From assembly GCA_016802295.1 (NCBI GenBank), contig JAESIW010000137.1:5458146-5522145 (forward strand): 64,000 nt of DNA, in the 5' to 3' direction. This stretch comes from Brachionus rotundiformis (taxonomy: Eukaryota > Rotifera > Eurotatoria > Ploima > Brachionidae). The position numbers were made by a program, and so were the translations under genes. The notes under the pieces were generated by a model that was not told the DNA's origin, made no database searches, and saw nothing but the letters and a program-made list of their open reading frames with translations. Below are positions 26,001 through 38,744 of this stretch, piece after piece; the first letter of the stretch is position 1, and every line of letters starts with the position of its first letter.

Positions 26001-29000
26001 AATAGTTTAGCAGGAAAAAAAATTATGAAAAAAAAAACAAAAAGTTAGTTAAATAGTTTGTTGAAAAGCGGTCAGACTTATCATAAACATTTCAAATTAT
26101 AGACTAAATTACAACTGTTAATGATTTTAATCATTTTGTATTTGAAAAAAAATATCATTTTTGATTAATGAGTAAAAAGGTGCTTGATAATCAAGGCCTA
26201 AAAATTAAGCTTATTTAACATTTAATATTACAATTTGTTAAGAATGCTTTATTTTATTAGCACAAGACTCATCACTCATTATAAAGTATAGTTAAAGACT
26301 TTTTCATATGTTCAGCAATCTTTTTTTTATAAAATGCTGATCATAAGTTTTAAAAAGCTACCTGAATCAAAATTAGACTTTAGAGGAACATAAGCTTAAT
26401 GACTCTTTGTTTATTTTCAACAAAATAATTTTTTCTATTTTTATTTTTTAATAAAACACATACCATATTATTGGAAATTTCGAACAAAAGAGTCTGCAAA
26501 TTTAGACAACAATCAGCAAAATTTTAGATTTAAATAGTTGTATTTTAAAGTATATAGTTTGTAATTTTATGTATAATAAAGTGCTAAAAATATATCAATA
26601 CTTTAATTTTTAAAATAAGTCTATTTGCTGAACGAGTTAAAATTTAATTACCTGAATAAGATAAAGAACTTTTTTTCAATTAAGAAAATATAGTCAATAT
26701 TTTGTCAGAAAGGAATCTATATCTATATTTAATTTTTTTCTTAATAATGACTAATTTTAAACATTATTTCGAGCTTAAGCTTTTGAGATTTAAGTATATT
26801 CGTCTTACATAAAAGACTACTAATAATCTATTGTTTAAATGAGCAAAGATGAGTGTTTAGAAATTTTTATTTTATAGGATAAATTAAATTTTATTATGTA
26901 ATTTAAAAGACAAAAAATTGTGTAATAAATTTTCAATGAGGCGAATAAAGCTAAAAGAGGAAACGCTAGATTTCGTGAAGCCAAGATTCTGACATGCTTT
27001 CATTTTTAGCTTGGAACTGTGCTTTTAATCTTGGCAGTGTTTGCTTAACTCCATCCGATTGCTATTTAAACCTATTTTATTTAAGTTATGATCAATTAAA
27101 TTTTAAAATGGGGCCAAAAAGACATATTTGAGTTCAAAATAGAGTTAATTGACTCGTGAGCGGATAGATCTTGACGGCTATGTGCATTTCGGGAGTAAAC
27201 ATTATATTCAAATAAATAAATATTTCAAAATAAACTTCCTTAAAACTAGGGTTCCGAATCAAAGGGATTTTGTTATATAGATAAAATTAGTTTTAATCGG
27301 GACTATAACTCTTAAGACTAACAATAAACATTCAAACAACTTGGATGAAAAAATCGATAATTTTGTACTAAATTTCGAATAATTTTGTCGACTAGATTTA
27401 GATCTAAAATTACAATAGAAAATATTTTTTTTTAAGTTTTACAATTTTTGTTCATCAGGCATTTTCTTGTCCAAGCCGATTAGATTTTAGAAATGCCATT
27501 AGCCTGCTAATGACCATTTGCCTATTATCAAAGCTTATTTTAATAATAAATGGCTCAAAATATTGATTTTTTCAAGTCCCGATGCTATCAAGCACTCTAG
27601 TCCTGTTCTTTCAATATTCTGTTCGTGAGTTCCGCTGAAACAAAATCTATTTTAATTTAGCATAAAATATTATCGAAATTTTATTAGATATTTAATTTTC
27701 AAAATCAGTTTAGTCTTGTTTTTTTAGCAATAGTTGGGCAACCTGTCAAGTCCAGCATGGATTGTGTAATTATCAGGAACGTAGAAATTAAATTATTTAT
27801 TTAATAACAATTCAAAAGGTTTTTTCATGTCTTATGCTGGGTAAAATAGTTGGAAGTTTGTTTATTTTATTCAAAATTAGCTTTTTTAGCAAGATAAGCG
27901 AATTATTCCAAAAATTTTTATCTAATTTTTAAATAAACATTTTCGTAAATAGACTCAGTATATTTTAAATTGAAAGAAGTTTTATCAATAATTTAATTTA
28001 TTTGATATAAATATTAAGAAAATTGTGATCAAACTGGTTTCAATTCAGTCGCCTGGATACATTTGTTTTACTTTTGAGCCAAAACAAACATAATAAAAAG
28101 CTTGACTTGTGTTTGTGCCTACATGGACTAATTAGCCAGCGTTTTAATCAGTTTTTTCACTCTTTTAATTACGAAAAAAATAATGGAAAAATTTTTTGTT
28201 AGTGACAATAAGACAGGCACAAGAAAATAAACTCTAATAACTTAAAAAAACAAGTTATGCCTATTTGTATGTAAATTAATAAATTGAACTTTAAAATTAA
28301 TATAAAAGGTATTTATTTTTGCAAAACAAATACAGACCCTTTGTTTTAATGGAATCATCGATATTTTATGTAATATTAGACAAATATAAATTTCATACTC
28401 GTTAAATTAAGATTTTATTCTATAGAAAATTAAAGATTAAAAATGTAGATTTTTCCGTGTAGAAATTCAAATTTATTTATTAATTCTTACGAAAATAAAA
28501 TTAACTCAAGCACGTTCAGTTGTTAGTGATATACTTTTTAGAATTTAATTTAATTTTTGTAAAATTCGCTTTACTTCTTCAGGATTTGTGTCCCAAAAGG
28601 AATTAGCTACTTTTTATACTTAATCACTCTTGTCAACCATCATAAAATTAGGTTTCGAAATTCAACTTCTTACCTGAATTAGATTATATATAAATAGTCT
28701 TAAACCAGTTAATCTTTTTTAATATTAATATAGACACAACTAAATAAAGCATCTTATAATGTTTATTGTTATGATCTATAGATTAAACTAATTAATATTA
28801 ATATATTATTAATTCAAAAAAATTTTAGTGAGCTTATCGTTTTCAACACCTTGTCGTTAGTTAGTTCATGATATGAAGGCAATTTTAGGAGCTATTCAAA
28901 GTGAGTAAGTGGACCATAAAGGAAATTAATTTTATTCTAAAAAATATTTATTTTTTTTAACTTTAAACTAAAATTTTAGCATACTTGAATTCTTGATAGA

Positions 29001-31226
29001 CCTATACTAATTAAATTGAAAGAGTTTGTCTAGTTTTTGTAGATTTTCTTGTAAATATTTCTAATCAATCCATAGAAAAAACTCTCCGAGTCGTTCAAAA
29101 ATTTAAATTATTTTACTTTTCAATCAATCTACCAGTAATTGTAGCAGAAACTAGAACTCAATATTTTTCTATTTTTTTAATTAAAATTTTAGTCAAAAAA
29201 ATTTTCAAAATTTCTTTGTATTATTCGAATAGACAACTAATTATTTTTAAGTTAATTAACTATTATTAAATTTTAAATAAAATAAATAAAAGTAAAATTA
29301 AATTTTAGCTGAGCAAATAAAACTATATCTAATTCAAAAATAAAAAAAAACAATTAAATTTCAATAGTCGGATTAGAAATAAGAAAAGAACTATTCTAAT
29401 TTTTTAAACGGATTATTAATTAGATAAGATACTTTATTTGAGTTAAAGCACCTTGAGTTGTATGCTCCAAACAGTTTAAAACATCTTTTGGGTTACCAAA
29501 AATATTTCTTTTCTAGAAAAAAAATAATTTAGCAAATATAAATGAAAAGTTAAATAAAAGTTTTTTTTTTATCTCAGAGCTAAATCATTACATTTTTTGA
29601 CGAAATTTTTTGTCTTATGTCTAGTTTTTTCTTGTGAAATTTATTTCTTTATTCAAATAGACATAAAATTATATGTGAGATATATAAGGCTAAAATGCCC
29701 CAAGTAATTAGCAATCAGGATTTGAGATTAATTGATTATAAAAAAAAGCTTTTAAAAGCTCTAAAAAATTTACAAATAATTGAATACAAATCTTAAATTA
29801 TATTTGGATTTAATTAATAAAAACCTGATTCAAAATTATTATCGTACCATTCTCAGTATGCACGATTTTATAAAATGATAGCTTGGCTATAGAAGAGCAT
29901 AAATCTAGGATTTTATTCAATTCAAATGGTTTAATCTCACTTTAGATAATCACGATTTAATCCTTATCATACAAATAAAAAAAAAACATATTTTTTGTTA
30001 TGTATCAGATTTTAATTAATAAAACACAATAGAGAAAACTTGTAAATTGTGTGTGTGTGTACACTGCCTTAAGTAAGCATAGTTAGAGATGTGATTTTGC
30101 GTTGTTGTTCTTGGAAACCCTTCGATTAAATTGATATTTTATTTTGTGAATTTTATATTAATTCAACAGGTTATATAACTTGAAAAATCTTTTTTTTTGG
30201 TTTAGCATGCAATATTATTCCAATTGTGTCTTTGGAAAAAAATTATAAACTATATTTGCTCAATTTCTTTTTCAAATAAGATCTTACATGATCTTTTTTT
30301 TCCAATTATTAACATTAGTCTAATTTTACAACTAATTAATCGTATTTAAGTTGTATCTTTTGATTTAAAATTGTCAAATGAGGTCGTTGGTTTATCTATA
30401 TACTGCGGACTCAAATATCAATAATCAACAAATAAAGCAGAAAAACAAACACAGCAATTTAAGAACATGGAAATTACTAAGTAGTTTATAAACTGGGTTA
30501 ATAGAACTCGGAGCGATATTTTATTTCGAGCTTAGTATTTGGTTTCTTAATTTTTTTCATTCGCCCATTTCTAAAAAGGTCTAATTGACAATGATTTATC
30601 TTTTATCAAAACCTGTTATCTAACAAGCATTAAGTAAGATTGATAGAGTTTGCTTTTTGTGTTTTGTGCCTCTAAGGGATTTTAGAAAGTAAAAGGTGCA
30701 ATCTGAGCCTATTTTTTGATTAATCACGCAGAAAAAGCCCATAGATAAAATTAAACTACGTGTGAAAACTTATTAACAAATGAACGAAATTTAAAATATT
30801 AGACGTCAATAAAGTAAATTATCCACAGTTTTAGGCGACAATTTAAGTGAATAAAAGATACCAATTCAGCTTTTTATTTTATTTTTTTCATTTAAAAAAA
30901 ATAAAAATTAAAAAAAGTTATAAAAATTGTTTAGTTAATTTTGCCAATAATGGCTGTCAAGCATCAATTAATAAAATTTTTTTTTTAAATTATCTTGCTT
31001 TTATTTAGACTAAAATAATGAAGAAAAAATACTTCAATTTAAGCTGAAGAGAACCCAAAGAAACGACGATTTAAATAATTGTTTTTTATTATAAATTTGT
31101 ATATGAGTTATAGCTTGAAAAGTGCTCCTAAGAAAAAGCATGGCGAATAGAAAATAAAAAAGTTTTCTGAAAGCAATTGAATAAAGTTTAAATTGAAGCA
31201 AGTTTTGGGTCAGTGCAGCCAAAAAA

Positions 31227-34200
31227 ATGTTTGATTTATCATCGACCAGTTCGAACCAGTGTCAAAAATTTGGCAAATTTTTGTCGGACTACAAGCAGAT
31301 AATACTTGAATTACGTAAAAATATTTTCCTTAAGATAAAAATTTGCTAGTCCTCTTAACTTAATTTATTCCAGGTGCACAAAATTTTGATGTGATTCGCT
31401 TTGCCACCTACCGCACCGCGTCCAAACTGAGATTCATTCAAAAAAAGCTAAACCGTAAGAGCCAGGAAAAATTTAAATTATCCAAGTATCTCTAAATTTT
31501 TATTCTAGTTCATTTGATCGACTTGTGGAACGTAATCGAAACCTTCCGCGACACCAATATGCACACAATGGATCTCTTGCACGAGCTGGATTCGTCAAAG
31601 CTGGAACAATGCATCCAAAACATGTATCTACAACTAAACAAGAGGCTAGCCTACAACCAGCATATCAATGTAGACACACAAACTCAATTGTTATTATCTT
31701 GGTTACTTAATTTATATGACAAAAATCGCCTTTCCAAAGTCAAAGTTTTCTCTATTAAAATTGCTTTGACTACCATGTGCTCTGGTAAACTGGTCGACAA
31801 GCTAAAATGTAAACAATTTAAAAGTTTTTTTTTTTTAATTTAAAGTTTAATTATATTATTAAAAGATATTTTCAATCAAATATGTGATCAGTCTAAAAAT
31901 ACATTGTTATTACAAAAATTTGATTTGTACTTGAGAGAGCTTTTAGTTTTGCCCAAGTCGGTTTTCGAAGAGCCCTCTTTTGGTTACACTGAAAACAGTG
32001 CCAAAGCATGCTTCGATTGGGTTTGTTAAAGCATAAAATATAAATAAAAAATATTTATTTTTCTCTTTATAAAAGACCTCACCAATTTATTTAGAGGATT
32101 TTCTGAGCGTGGCACTGTCCGATGCCGGTCCGCCATCTTTCATTTGGCTAAATATATTTCACCGTTTTATAATTGTCCAAAGTGTGCAGCATTCGGTCAA
32201 ATGCAGCGCATGTGAGCGTTCAAATTTCAATGGATTTCGCTACAAATGCCAAAAATGTCGCAAATATCAGCTTTGCCAGGACTGTTTTTGGCGAGGACGG
32301 ATCAGTCACTCACACCAGCTCACTCATCAAATGAAGGAATACACTAGTTATGTAAGAATAGAGTATTTTTTCTATTCTGGTCACAAATTAACTTTTAATT
32401 TCAGAAATCAGCTGCTAAACAGCTCTCAAGCTCGCTCAGAAGGTCATTCTTTTGCAAGCCGAACAAAAACCCTGCTAATCAAAAGTCGAACCAAAATTTG
32501 CCAAGAACTTATCAAAATGTTCAATTTAACTCGGATTCACCTCAATACAACTCGATAGGCCCGAGTAATGTTATGACAACGAGTGACTACAGTTTGTTGA
32601 ACAAAAACTCCACAAACAAGGACAAAATGTTTCAGTCTTTGTCTTTAGAATCGTCGAAATTTCAGACTGGAAATCAAAATATACCAAATACCAGTAGTTT
32701 ACCAATAAACAGATCAGATTTATACTCTAATCCGCAAAATAAAAACCAATACTCGTTTAATTTAATAAATACTTTCTTGGATTCCAAACTGAACCAATCC
32801 ACCGACATAAATAATATAATGTAATCTTTTTTCTTTTTCATTTGTTTAGCTGTATTTAGATAATCATTTTAAAGTTAAGAATTTAACGACACTTAAAATG
32901 CTAGACATATAAAGCAATATTATTATTTTTAAAAATTTAATATTTTTTAAGTCAATTTTTAAAAGAAATCCTTATTTTTAAATTAAGATGATTTAAACTT
33001 AAAATATTTGCCAAAGATGAAAAAAAAAACATAGAAATTTATCTCCTAAAATAAAGTAGAATCAGTTCGTATTATGCTTAAGTATTTGCTTTAAATAATA
33101 AATATATATAAACAAAAACCAATCTACACTAAATTATAATTAATTTTTTAAAATAATTTTATTAATATCTATTTTGATGAAATTTGCTTAAAATAGCAAA
33201 GCATATTGTAAAGCTTTTTTTTGAGTTTCAGCATTTTATGTTGCTTAATTAAATTTTATCGAATTTTTTTTCATCATTGAAGTTTGCTTTTAATTAATTT
33301 AAAAAAACGAGTAAATTTATTTTAAGTTTTCAAGCAAATTGAGATTAAAAATTTTAAAATTTATGTGCTAATATTAGTAATTACTTTATATTTATTAAAT
33401 CAAAGTTTAAGCAAATTACTCAAACGAAAAATTATAAAAATACACCGAATAAAAGTTGCGATCTTTTACTCCAAAAGTTAATTGTTACCCGATTTATATA
33501 TTGATCTATTGAGCCAATAATTAGTAATTTACATGGTGAGGTTTTGGGCTTTTTTATTTATTTAAAAGTAAATATTAAAATTAATAAGCTAATATAATTA
33601 CAGCCTCTATCTGACGAATAATAATTTATTACAATCGTGCCAGACTTATTCTACTTGTAGAGTTTCTGATTTTATTTATCAAAAAGATTCTAAACTTTTA
33701 TGACTGTTCAAATAAAAGAATTCAATATTTTTTTCAAAATAAAATAAAAAAATCCCAAAGTAAATATTAATTAAAACAAAATCTATTTAGGAATGAACTT
33801 AGTATTAAACCAACGCAATCAGTGGCCCAATTTAACCAAGTACCGAATCGAAAAAACTACTCAAACACACTTTCTATGCTAAAAACAAGGAGTAACGAGA
33901 CTTCTAACAGGTAAATTAAAATAAAACTAAACTAAATCATCTAAAATAGTAATTTTGTTTAAGTAATTATGGCAATTATTTACCAAAATCTCTTCCGCTT
34001 TCACATGTAGCCACAGAAGGCAACCAAAATATGGACGAGCACCACATTATTCAAGTGTATTCAGCTCGTCTGGCCGAAATATATTCGAAAAACCCCCAAC
34101 TAACTCAATTAGCATCAAAGCCAATATCACCCTGTACCAACTACTCAAATTATCCAACAGTGACCAAATCTTTTTCAAAATCAACCTCAATCAAATCCGC

Positions 34201-35380
34201 AAAACAAAACACATTAAAGCAAAAGCTTAATCTCTTAAACGAGTCTCGAACCGCCAGTCTGTCAAGACAAGTACCTGTCTCCTCTTCACAAAGATTCAAC
34301 ACCTACAACGCAAGCCGCAGTCTATCTGAGAATAATTTTAGATACTCGCGGGATAGTCTTGCAGAATTGGACATTGACTCGGAAGACACTGATTTCGAAA
34401 ATTTGACCAACTATCAACTCCTCAAAGAAAAGCAGGAAATTGTGGCTAAACTGGAAAAACAAAATAAAGAAATTCTCAAGGAGATAAAACGATTGAGAAT
34501 GAAACAACTATCTAATTGTTCTTTGGACATGATAGAACCAAACGAGGCCAAATATAAAACGCCTATGAGCGCTACCCTAAACCGAAAAGTCTACACCCAA
34601 GAGCCCATATTGCAAGAATTGCAGACTTTAAAGCACAAAAAAGGACAGCTCGAGTCCAGAATGCAAATTTTGGAATCGAATAGAAATGAGCTTCTCAACC
34701 GGTTGAGTCAATTAGACGCTTTGATAAATAAACCAGCAATGGTTCAGGCTAATAAGAACCGAAATGGAATTATTACCAATTTACAGCCAAGAAGTTGGAG
34801 CTCACCAAATTCACCTGCTATGTACGAAATTCATCCTCCTAGGGCTAAACTTAGCAACACTACTTCTCTCAATCAATCAACGAATAGCTCATTAAATTCT
34901 CTGAACGAACATAATTCGACTTTGCACAACGATCTGCTGCTGGCGGCTGACTCGGTCACTTCAGCAATGCAAAATTTGGTCAAAGAACTTAACTCGGAAA
35001 GCGATGACTTTCAATTTTATTCGGCCAAGGCGACAGAAAATTTAGAAAAGAACTCAAAAATTTCCACATCAAATACTCCAATGAATATGAGGAAAAATTT
35101 TAGCAAACAGGAAGAAGAAGAAAGCAAGCCAAGTTTGGAAAATGTTCTTTATCAAAGTGGTCTGGTAAGTGAATCGTTTATAGACGATTTAACTGAGAAG
35201 CAAACTGAGAATAATCAAGAAAAAAATGCCACTGTTGATCAACTTTTGTCTAAATTGGTTGACAATACAGAATTGGGAGAATCTTGGCGCAAAGAGTTGG
35301 AGCAAATTTTAGTCGACAATGGTCAAACAAGTGCCCAGTCGGATCAAGATCAAAAAAACGAATTTAATGATTTGCTTTAA
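31227..35380 (+). CDS. Dystrobrevin (8 exons)
   Basis: Component of the dystrophin-associated complex, binding dystrophin and syntrophin at the cell cortex (family knowledge). Exons: 31227-31314, 31374-31454, 31509-31808, 31866-32020, 32076-32351, 32405-32820, 33791-33910, 33964-35380; phases all agree, 950 residues. Order: EF-hand-type region (RFATYRTASKLRFIQKKLN, LIDLWNVIETFRD, NKRLAYNQHINVDT, EEPSFGYTE); ZZ zinc finger (about 251-300: CSACERSNFNGFRYKCQKC, CQDCFWRG, MKEYTS); a long Asn/Ser-rich linker; then DEHHIIQVYSARLAEIY and two coiled coils (about 628-661 and 695-734) that pair with dystrophin. It is a dystrobrevin rather than a dystrophin because there are no spectrin repeats or WW domain and the coiled-coil block is close. 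It is longer than the roughly 740 residues of human alpha-dystrobrevin, owing to the linker and a 215-residue C-terminal tail. The acceptor at 33963 was chosen because the more obvious AG at 34010 is out of phase. Confidence 0.95.
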
Positions 35381-35587
35381 CAGTGATAATTTAATGATGT
35401 AAATTTAATTTACTTTTTAAAAATTGGATTTTTTTGTTAATTTAAAGTTACCGTTAATAGAATTTCACAAATGTTAAATAAAATTTTAATTTAAAAATTT
35501 TTAATTTTCGCAAAGATTGGGGTCATTAAGAAACCACTTTTTTACTTCTGATAATTTTGTTAAAGCCTTTTTTGAAATATTGATAGA

Positions 35588-37777
35588 ATGAAATTTGTCA
35601 TACCTCAAAACAATTTGAAATTGTTTGCTAAGTCCATAGTAACCATGTCTAAGATTGGAGATGAGCTCTATTTTGAGCCCACTGAAGAATCGGTTAGTTT
35701 TATTATAATTTTTGATTGCTTAAAATTTAAAGTGAACTAAAAAAAACAAAAAATAATGATTTATCTTACTAAAATTTTATTGATATAAAAAAATAAAAAC
35801 GTTAATTGAAAATTAACTCTTATGTTATAGAGAAATTTTTTTTCAAAGTCTAATTAAACTTTTATTTTTATCTAGTATTGGAAATCAATCAATCAGAGAT
35901 AAAGACTTCTATAAATGAATTATTAAAAAAAATTCTTTTCTAAGTTAATAAACTAAAGTCATAAATCAGAAATGCTTCGAATTTTTGTTTATATTTAGAA
36001 AAAAATTTAAAAATTCTCTGAAAATTTTGCTATTTTTTAAATAATTCTTGTAAATATACAATATTTTTGAATGAAGCTAAAACATGCCACTTTTTATTCT
36101 GATTTTTTAATATAATTTAATATTTAAAAAAATAAAATCAATAATTAAAAATTTTCTAGCTATCTATTCGAACAATCAACTCATCTCGATCAGCTTTTAC
36201 ATGCTTTTCTTTCAAGCAGTCATTTTTTTCCTATTTTGAGCCGAATTTGGTCAACCAGAATTGTCTCAACACCACTAATCTAAATAATACCACAATAAAT
36301 GACTGTAATACAACAAGAAAATTAGATGACCAAGAAGATGAAATAATTGATTTTGTTCCATTTAAATGCAAAATTCCAGTCAAGGTATTCTTCAAAATTC
36401 TAATTTTATTAAAAATTAAATTTCATTAAAAGTGTTTTTTATCAATTTTTAAAAACATAAATTCTTTGGAAAAAAATATCGAAAAATGTACAATTACTGT
36501 TAAATACATTCCATTGACCAATGATACAGCTCAAAAAGTCTACGACTACGACTCTACAATGATAACCAAGAAATTAAACAAAAACAACCAAGAGCAACTA
36601 TTTGACACTAAATTTTTAATTATAATGACATCTAAATATGGTTTGAGAAAGACATTTCTACTTAGTATATCAGACTGTGAAAATTTACAAACTTCATTTT
36701 CAATTAAAAATTGCACCAATAAATTAAGCATTAGTTCAAAGTGAGCCTATTTATATCTATTTCTTAAATTATTAACTAAAATAATATAAGATATTTACAC
36801 GAAACTATGAACAGCTTTTCAAATGATACAGATGAAGTTACTTTCTTGGTTGAACCAAGTAAATTATTGATAAAAAATTACGTCATACCAGATAATTGTA
36901 AGTTATTACCAAAAATGAATTCGTTTGATATTTATTAATTTAAGCTGACTTAAAATCGCTTATAAATACCCAAGTTAATTTCGATAGTGACGAATTTAGT
37001 CATTATGAAATTGATAAAGAATGGGAAAGCTTAACTTTCTGTCTAAAAGAGCTCAAAGTATGCCTTCTGTTTGGTTGCTGGTTCGATCTGTCAATAGATA
37101 CATATTTCAAGCATAAAGGAAGACCAATCATATTTGCTTACTCAAACCAGAATTTTGATGCCAATTTTACCTTTGCTACTTTATCTGATGATTCATCAGT
37201 CTCACAGTGTACAAACGTGTCCTCAGCTACAACCAAATCTAGTCAGTCAAAAATCAACAAGAGTTTTGATACGTCCAATATTAGCGAAATAATGGACCAG
37301 TCTTTGCACGGGGCTAATATATTTAGCACCAGAAATGAAACAAAAATTTTGAAACCAACTAAGTATTTTTTAAATTTTTTTGAGTAATTTTTATCAAATT
37401 GATTAATTAGACGAACTTTATATGATGCTTCCAATGGACAAAGTTACTTAAGTGAGCATAGTCGAGCAATTAAAGTTGAAGAGGAAGAAGAAGAAGACGC
37501 CTTGCTAAGTCAGGCTTTAGATCAACATCAAGGTAAAGTAAGAAATGCGACTAGTATAAATATACCGGCAACTCCATCTCCTCCAGTTGCAAAAAAAATG
37601 AAATCTTTGGTTCACAGTTTGTTCGATGATGGCGAAGAGGAAGAAACCAGAAAGACATGTGGTAATAAAACATTGGCAATGTTTTTGAATGACTCAATGG
37701 AAGTGGATGAAGACAGAAATGAAAATTTGAGAAAGTGTGCAGTTTTTGTTGATAATACTGATAGTGAAGATGAATAA
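35588..37777 (+). CDS. RAD9: RAD9 checkpoint clamp subunit (6 exons)
   Basis: Subunit of the 9-1-1 (RAD9-RAD1-HUS1) DNA-damage clamp in the nucleus (family knowledge). Exons 35588-35692, 36160-36384, 36433-36740, 36791-36897, 36945-37362, 37411-37777; phases agree, 509 residues (human RAD9A is about 391). Matching blocks in order: SKIGDELYFEP, LSIRTINSSRSAFTCFSF, CFLSIFKNINSLEKNIEKC, KYGLRKTFLLSISDCENLQ, LTFCLKELKVCLLF, and GRPIIFAY near the end of the PCNA-like core. The C-terminal tail is acidic and Ser-rich, with PATPSPPVAKKMKSLVHSLF resembling the vertebrate PPPKKFRSLFF segment, and it ends NTDSEDE, comparable to the acidic phospho-motif that binds TopBP1. The extra length is in a loop in exon 2 (Asn/Thr-rich) and in the tail. 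Starts 207 bases after the dystrobrevin stop, same strand. Confidence 0.93.
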
Positions 37778-37958
37778 AACTTTTGATTTTAGTTTTTTTT
37801 TCTATTAAAATATTTGTATATGAAATCAAGGAAAATTTGGCACCGTGAAATTAAATTAAAAAATGAAAATTTAAATTTGTTATTAAAAAAATTTAAAAAT
37901 TTAACCAACTTATGTCGTTTGTATCTAATTTATCCTCTCAATTATTTATTTTAAATAT

Positions 37959-38253
37959 TTCGTATTCCCTCAATTGATTAAACCTCACCACAAGTTAAGA
38001 AACGCCTTTGGACCATGCAACCAAAGTAAAAAATATGAATTTTAATGCTTTTTTTAATCGAAAAATTTAAAAAATGAATTTTGTAATATTTTTAATTTTT
38101 TCTTTAAAATCGAGTATTGATAATGCGTGATTACGCTTTTAGACCATGCGCTCAAAGTAAACAATATTATAACATGAGCAGGATGTACTTTGGTGCATGG
38201 TCCTAAGGCGTGTCTTAACTTTTGTTACAGCATAATCGAACGAGGGAATGCAG
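37959..38253. mobile_element. MITE copy A (long terminal inverted repeats)
   Basis: The left end CGTATTCCCTCAATTGATTA...AAGTTAAGAAACGCCTTTGG and the reverse complement of the right end (CTGCATTCCCTCGTTCGATT...AAGTTAAGACACGCCTTAGG) align over about 70 bases with roughly a fifth mismatches. The right end is followed by TA. No coding capacity. Same family as the copy at 54276-54487, which shares the CGTATTCCC terminus, ATAATCGAACG, AAG-TAAGAC and TTTGGACCAT blocks. Non-autonomous and old. It occupies much of the RAD9-GGCX spacer (37778-38744), which holds nothing else I can name. Confidence 0.75.
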
Positions 38254-38744
38254 TAATTTAAGCAAAGCCTTTACCCGTCGGTAATGCACTTAGTCTTTCG
38301 TTTTATCCGCATAATTTAGTTTTGATCAGATTATTAAAATAATAATAATAATTGATAATTGATAAAATGCAAGTAAAAAATAAAGTATCTCAAAGAATAT
38401 TTTAAAAGATCAAAATTTTTCATTACCTTGAATAAAATTTAGATGTTATTTTTAAGTTATATATTTGAAGTTTAAAGCTTAAATTTATAAATTGCTAAAT
38501 TAATTATAATTTCATAAAATTAGTAAAAATAAAAATAATCTCAGAATTTATATTGTTTAACAATTTCAATAAATTTAAGGTTTTTATTTAAATAAAAGAA
38601 ATAAAACTTGAAATTATTTTATATTAAAAATTTATAAATTCCAGTATTTTTGTTTTCTAAAGTAAAAAAAGAATTCTGTTAAACAAATTTTAAATTAAAA
38701 AAAATGAAGTCTGATTTTAAATCTTAGAATCTTTATCTTAAATT

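Larger units (their letters stand above)
18310..31226. other. Gene-poor interval of nearly 13 kb
   Basis: No reading frame, splice-consistent exon set or RNA gene could be supported. Short open frames here (60-80 codons) are AT-rich, hydrophobic or lysine-rich and start in arbitrary places. Islands of more complex sequence stand out at about 19140-19340, 19480-19520, 20690-20830, 22100-22380 (two hairpins), 22500-23000 (decayed coding remnant), 26940-27060 and 28010-28160. They could be conserved regulatory DNA of the GATA gene or of dystrobrevin, or old transposon remains. A short (GT)n tract is at 30048-30061. Confidence 0.55.

Noticed and set aside
34011..34030. Acceptor AG at 34010 for the last dystrobrevin exon
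   Set aside because: Gives the wrong phase with the donor at 33910; the AG at 33963 keeps the frame and yields an open extension.
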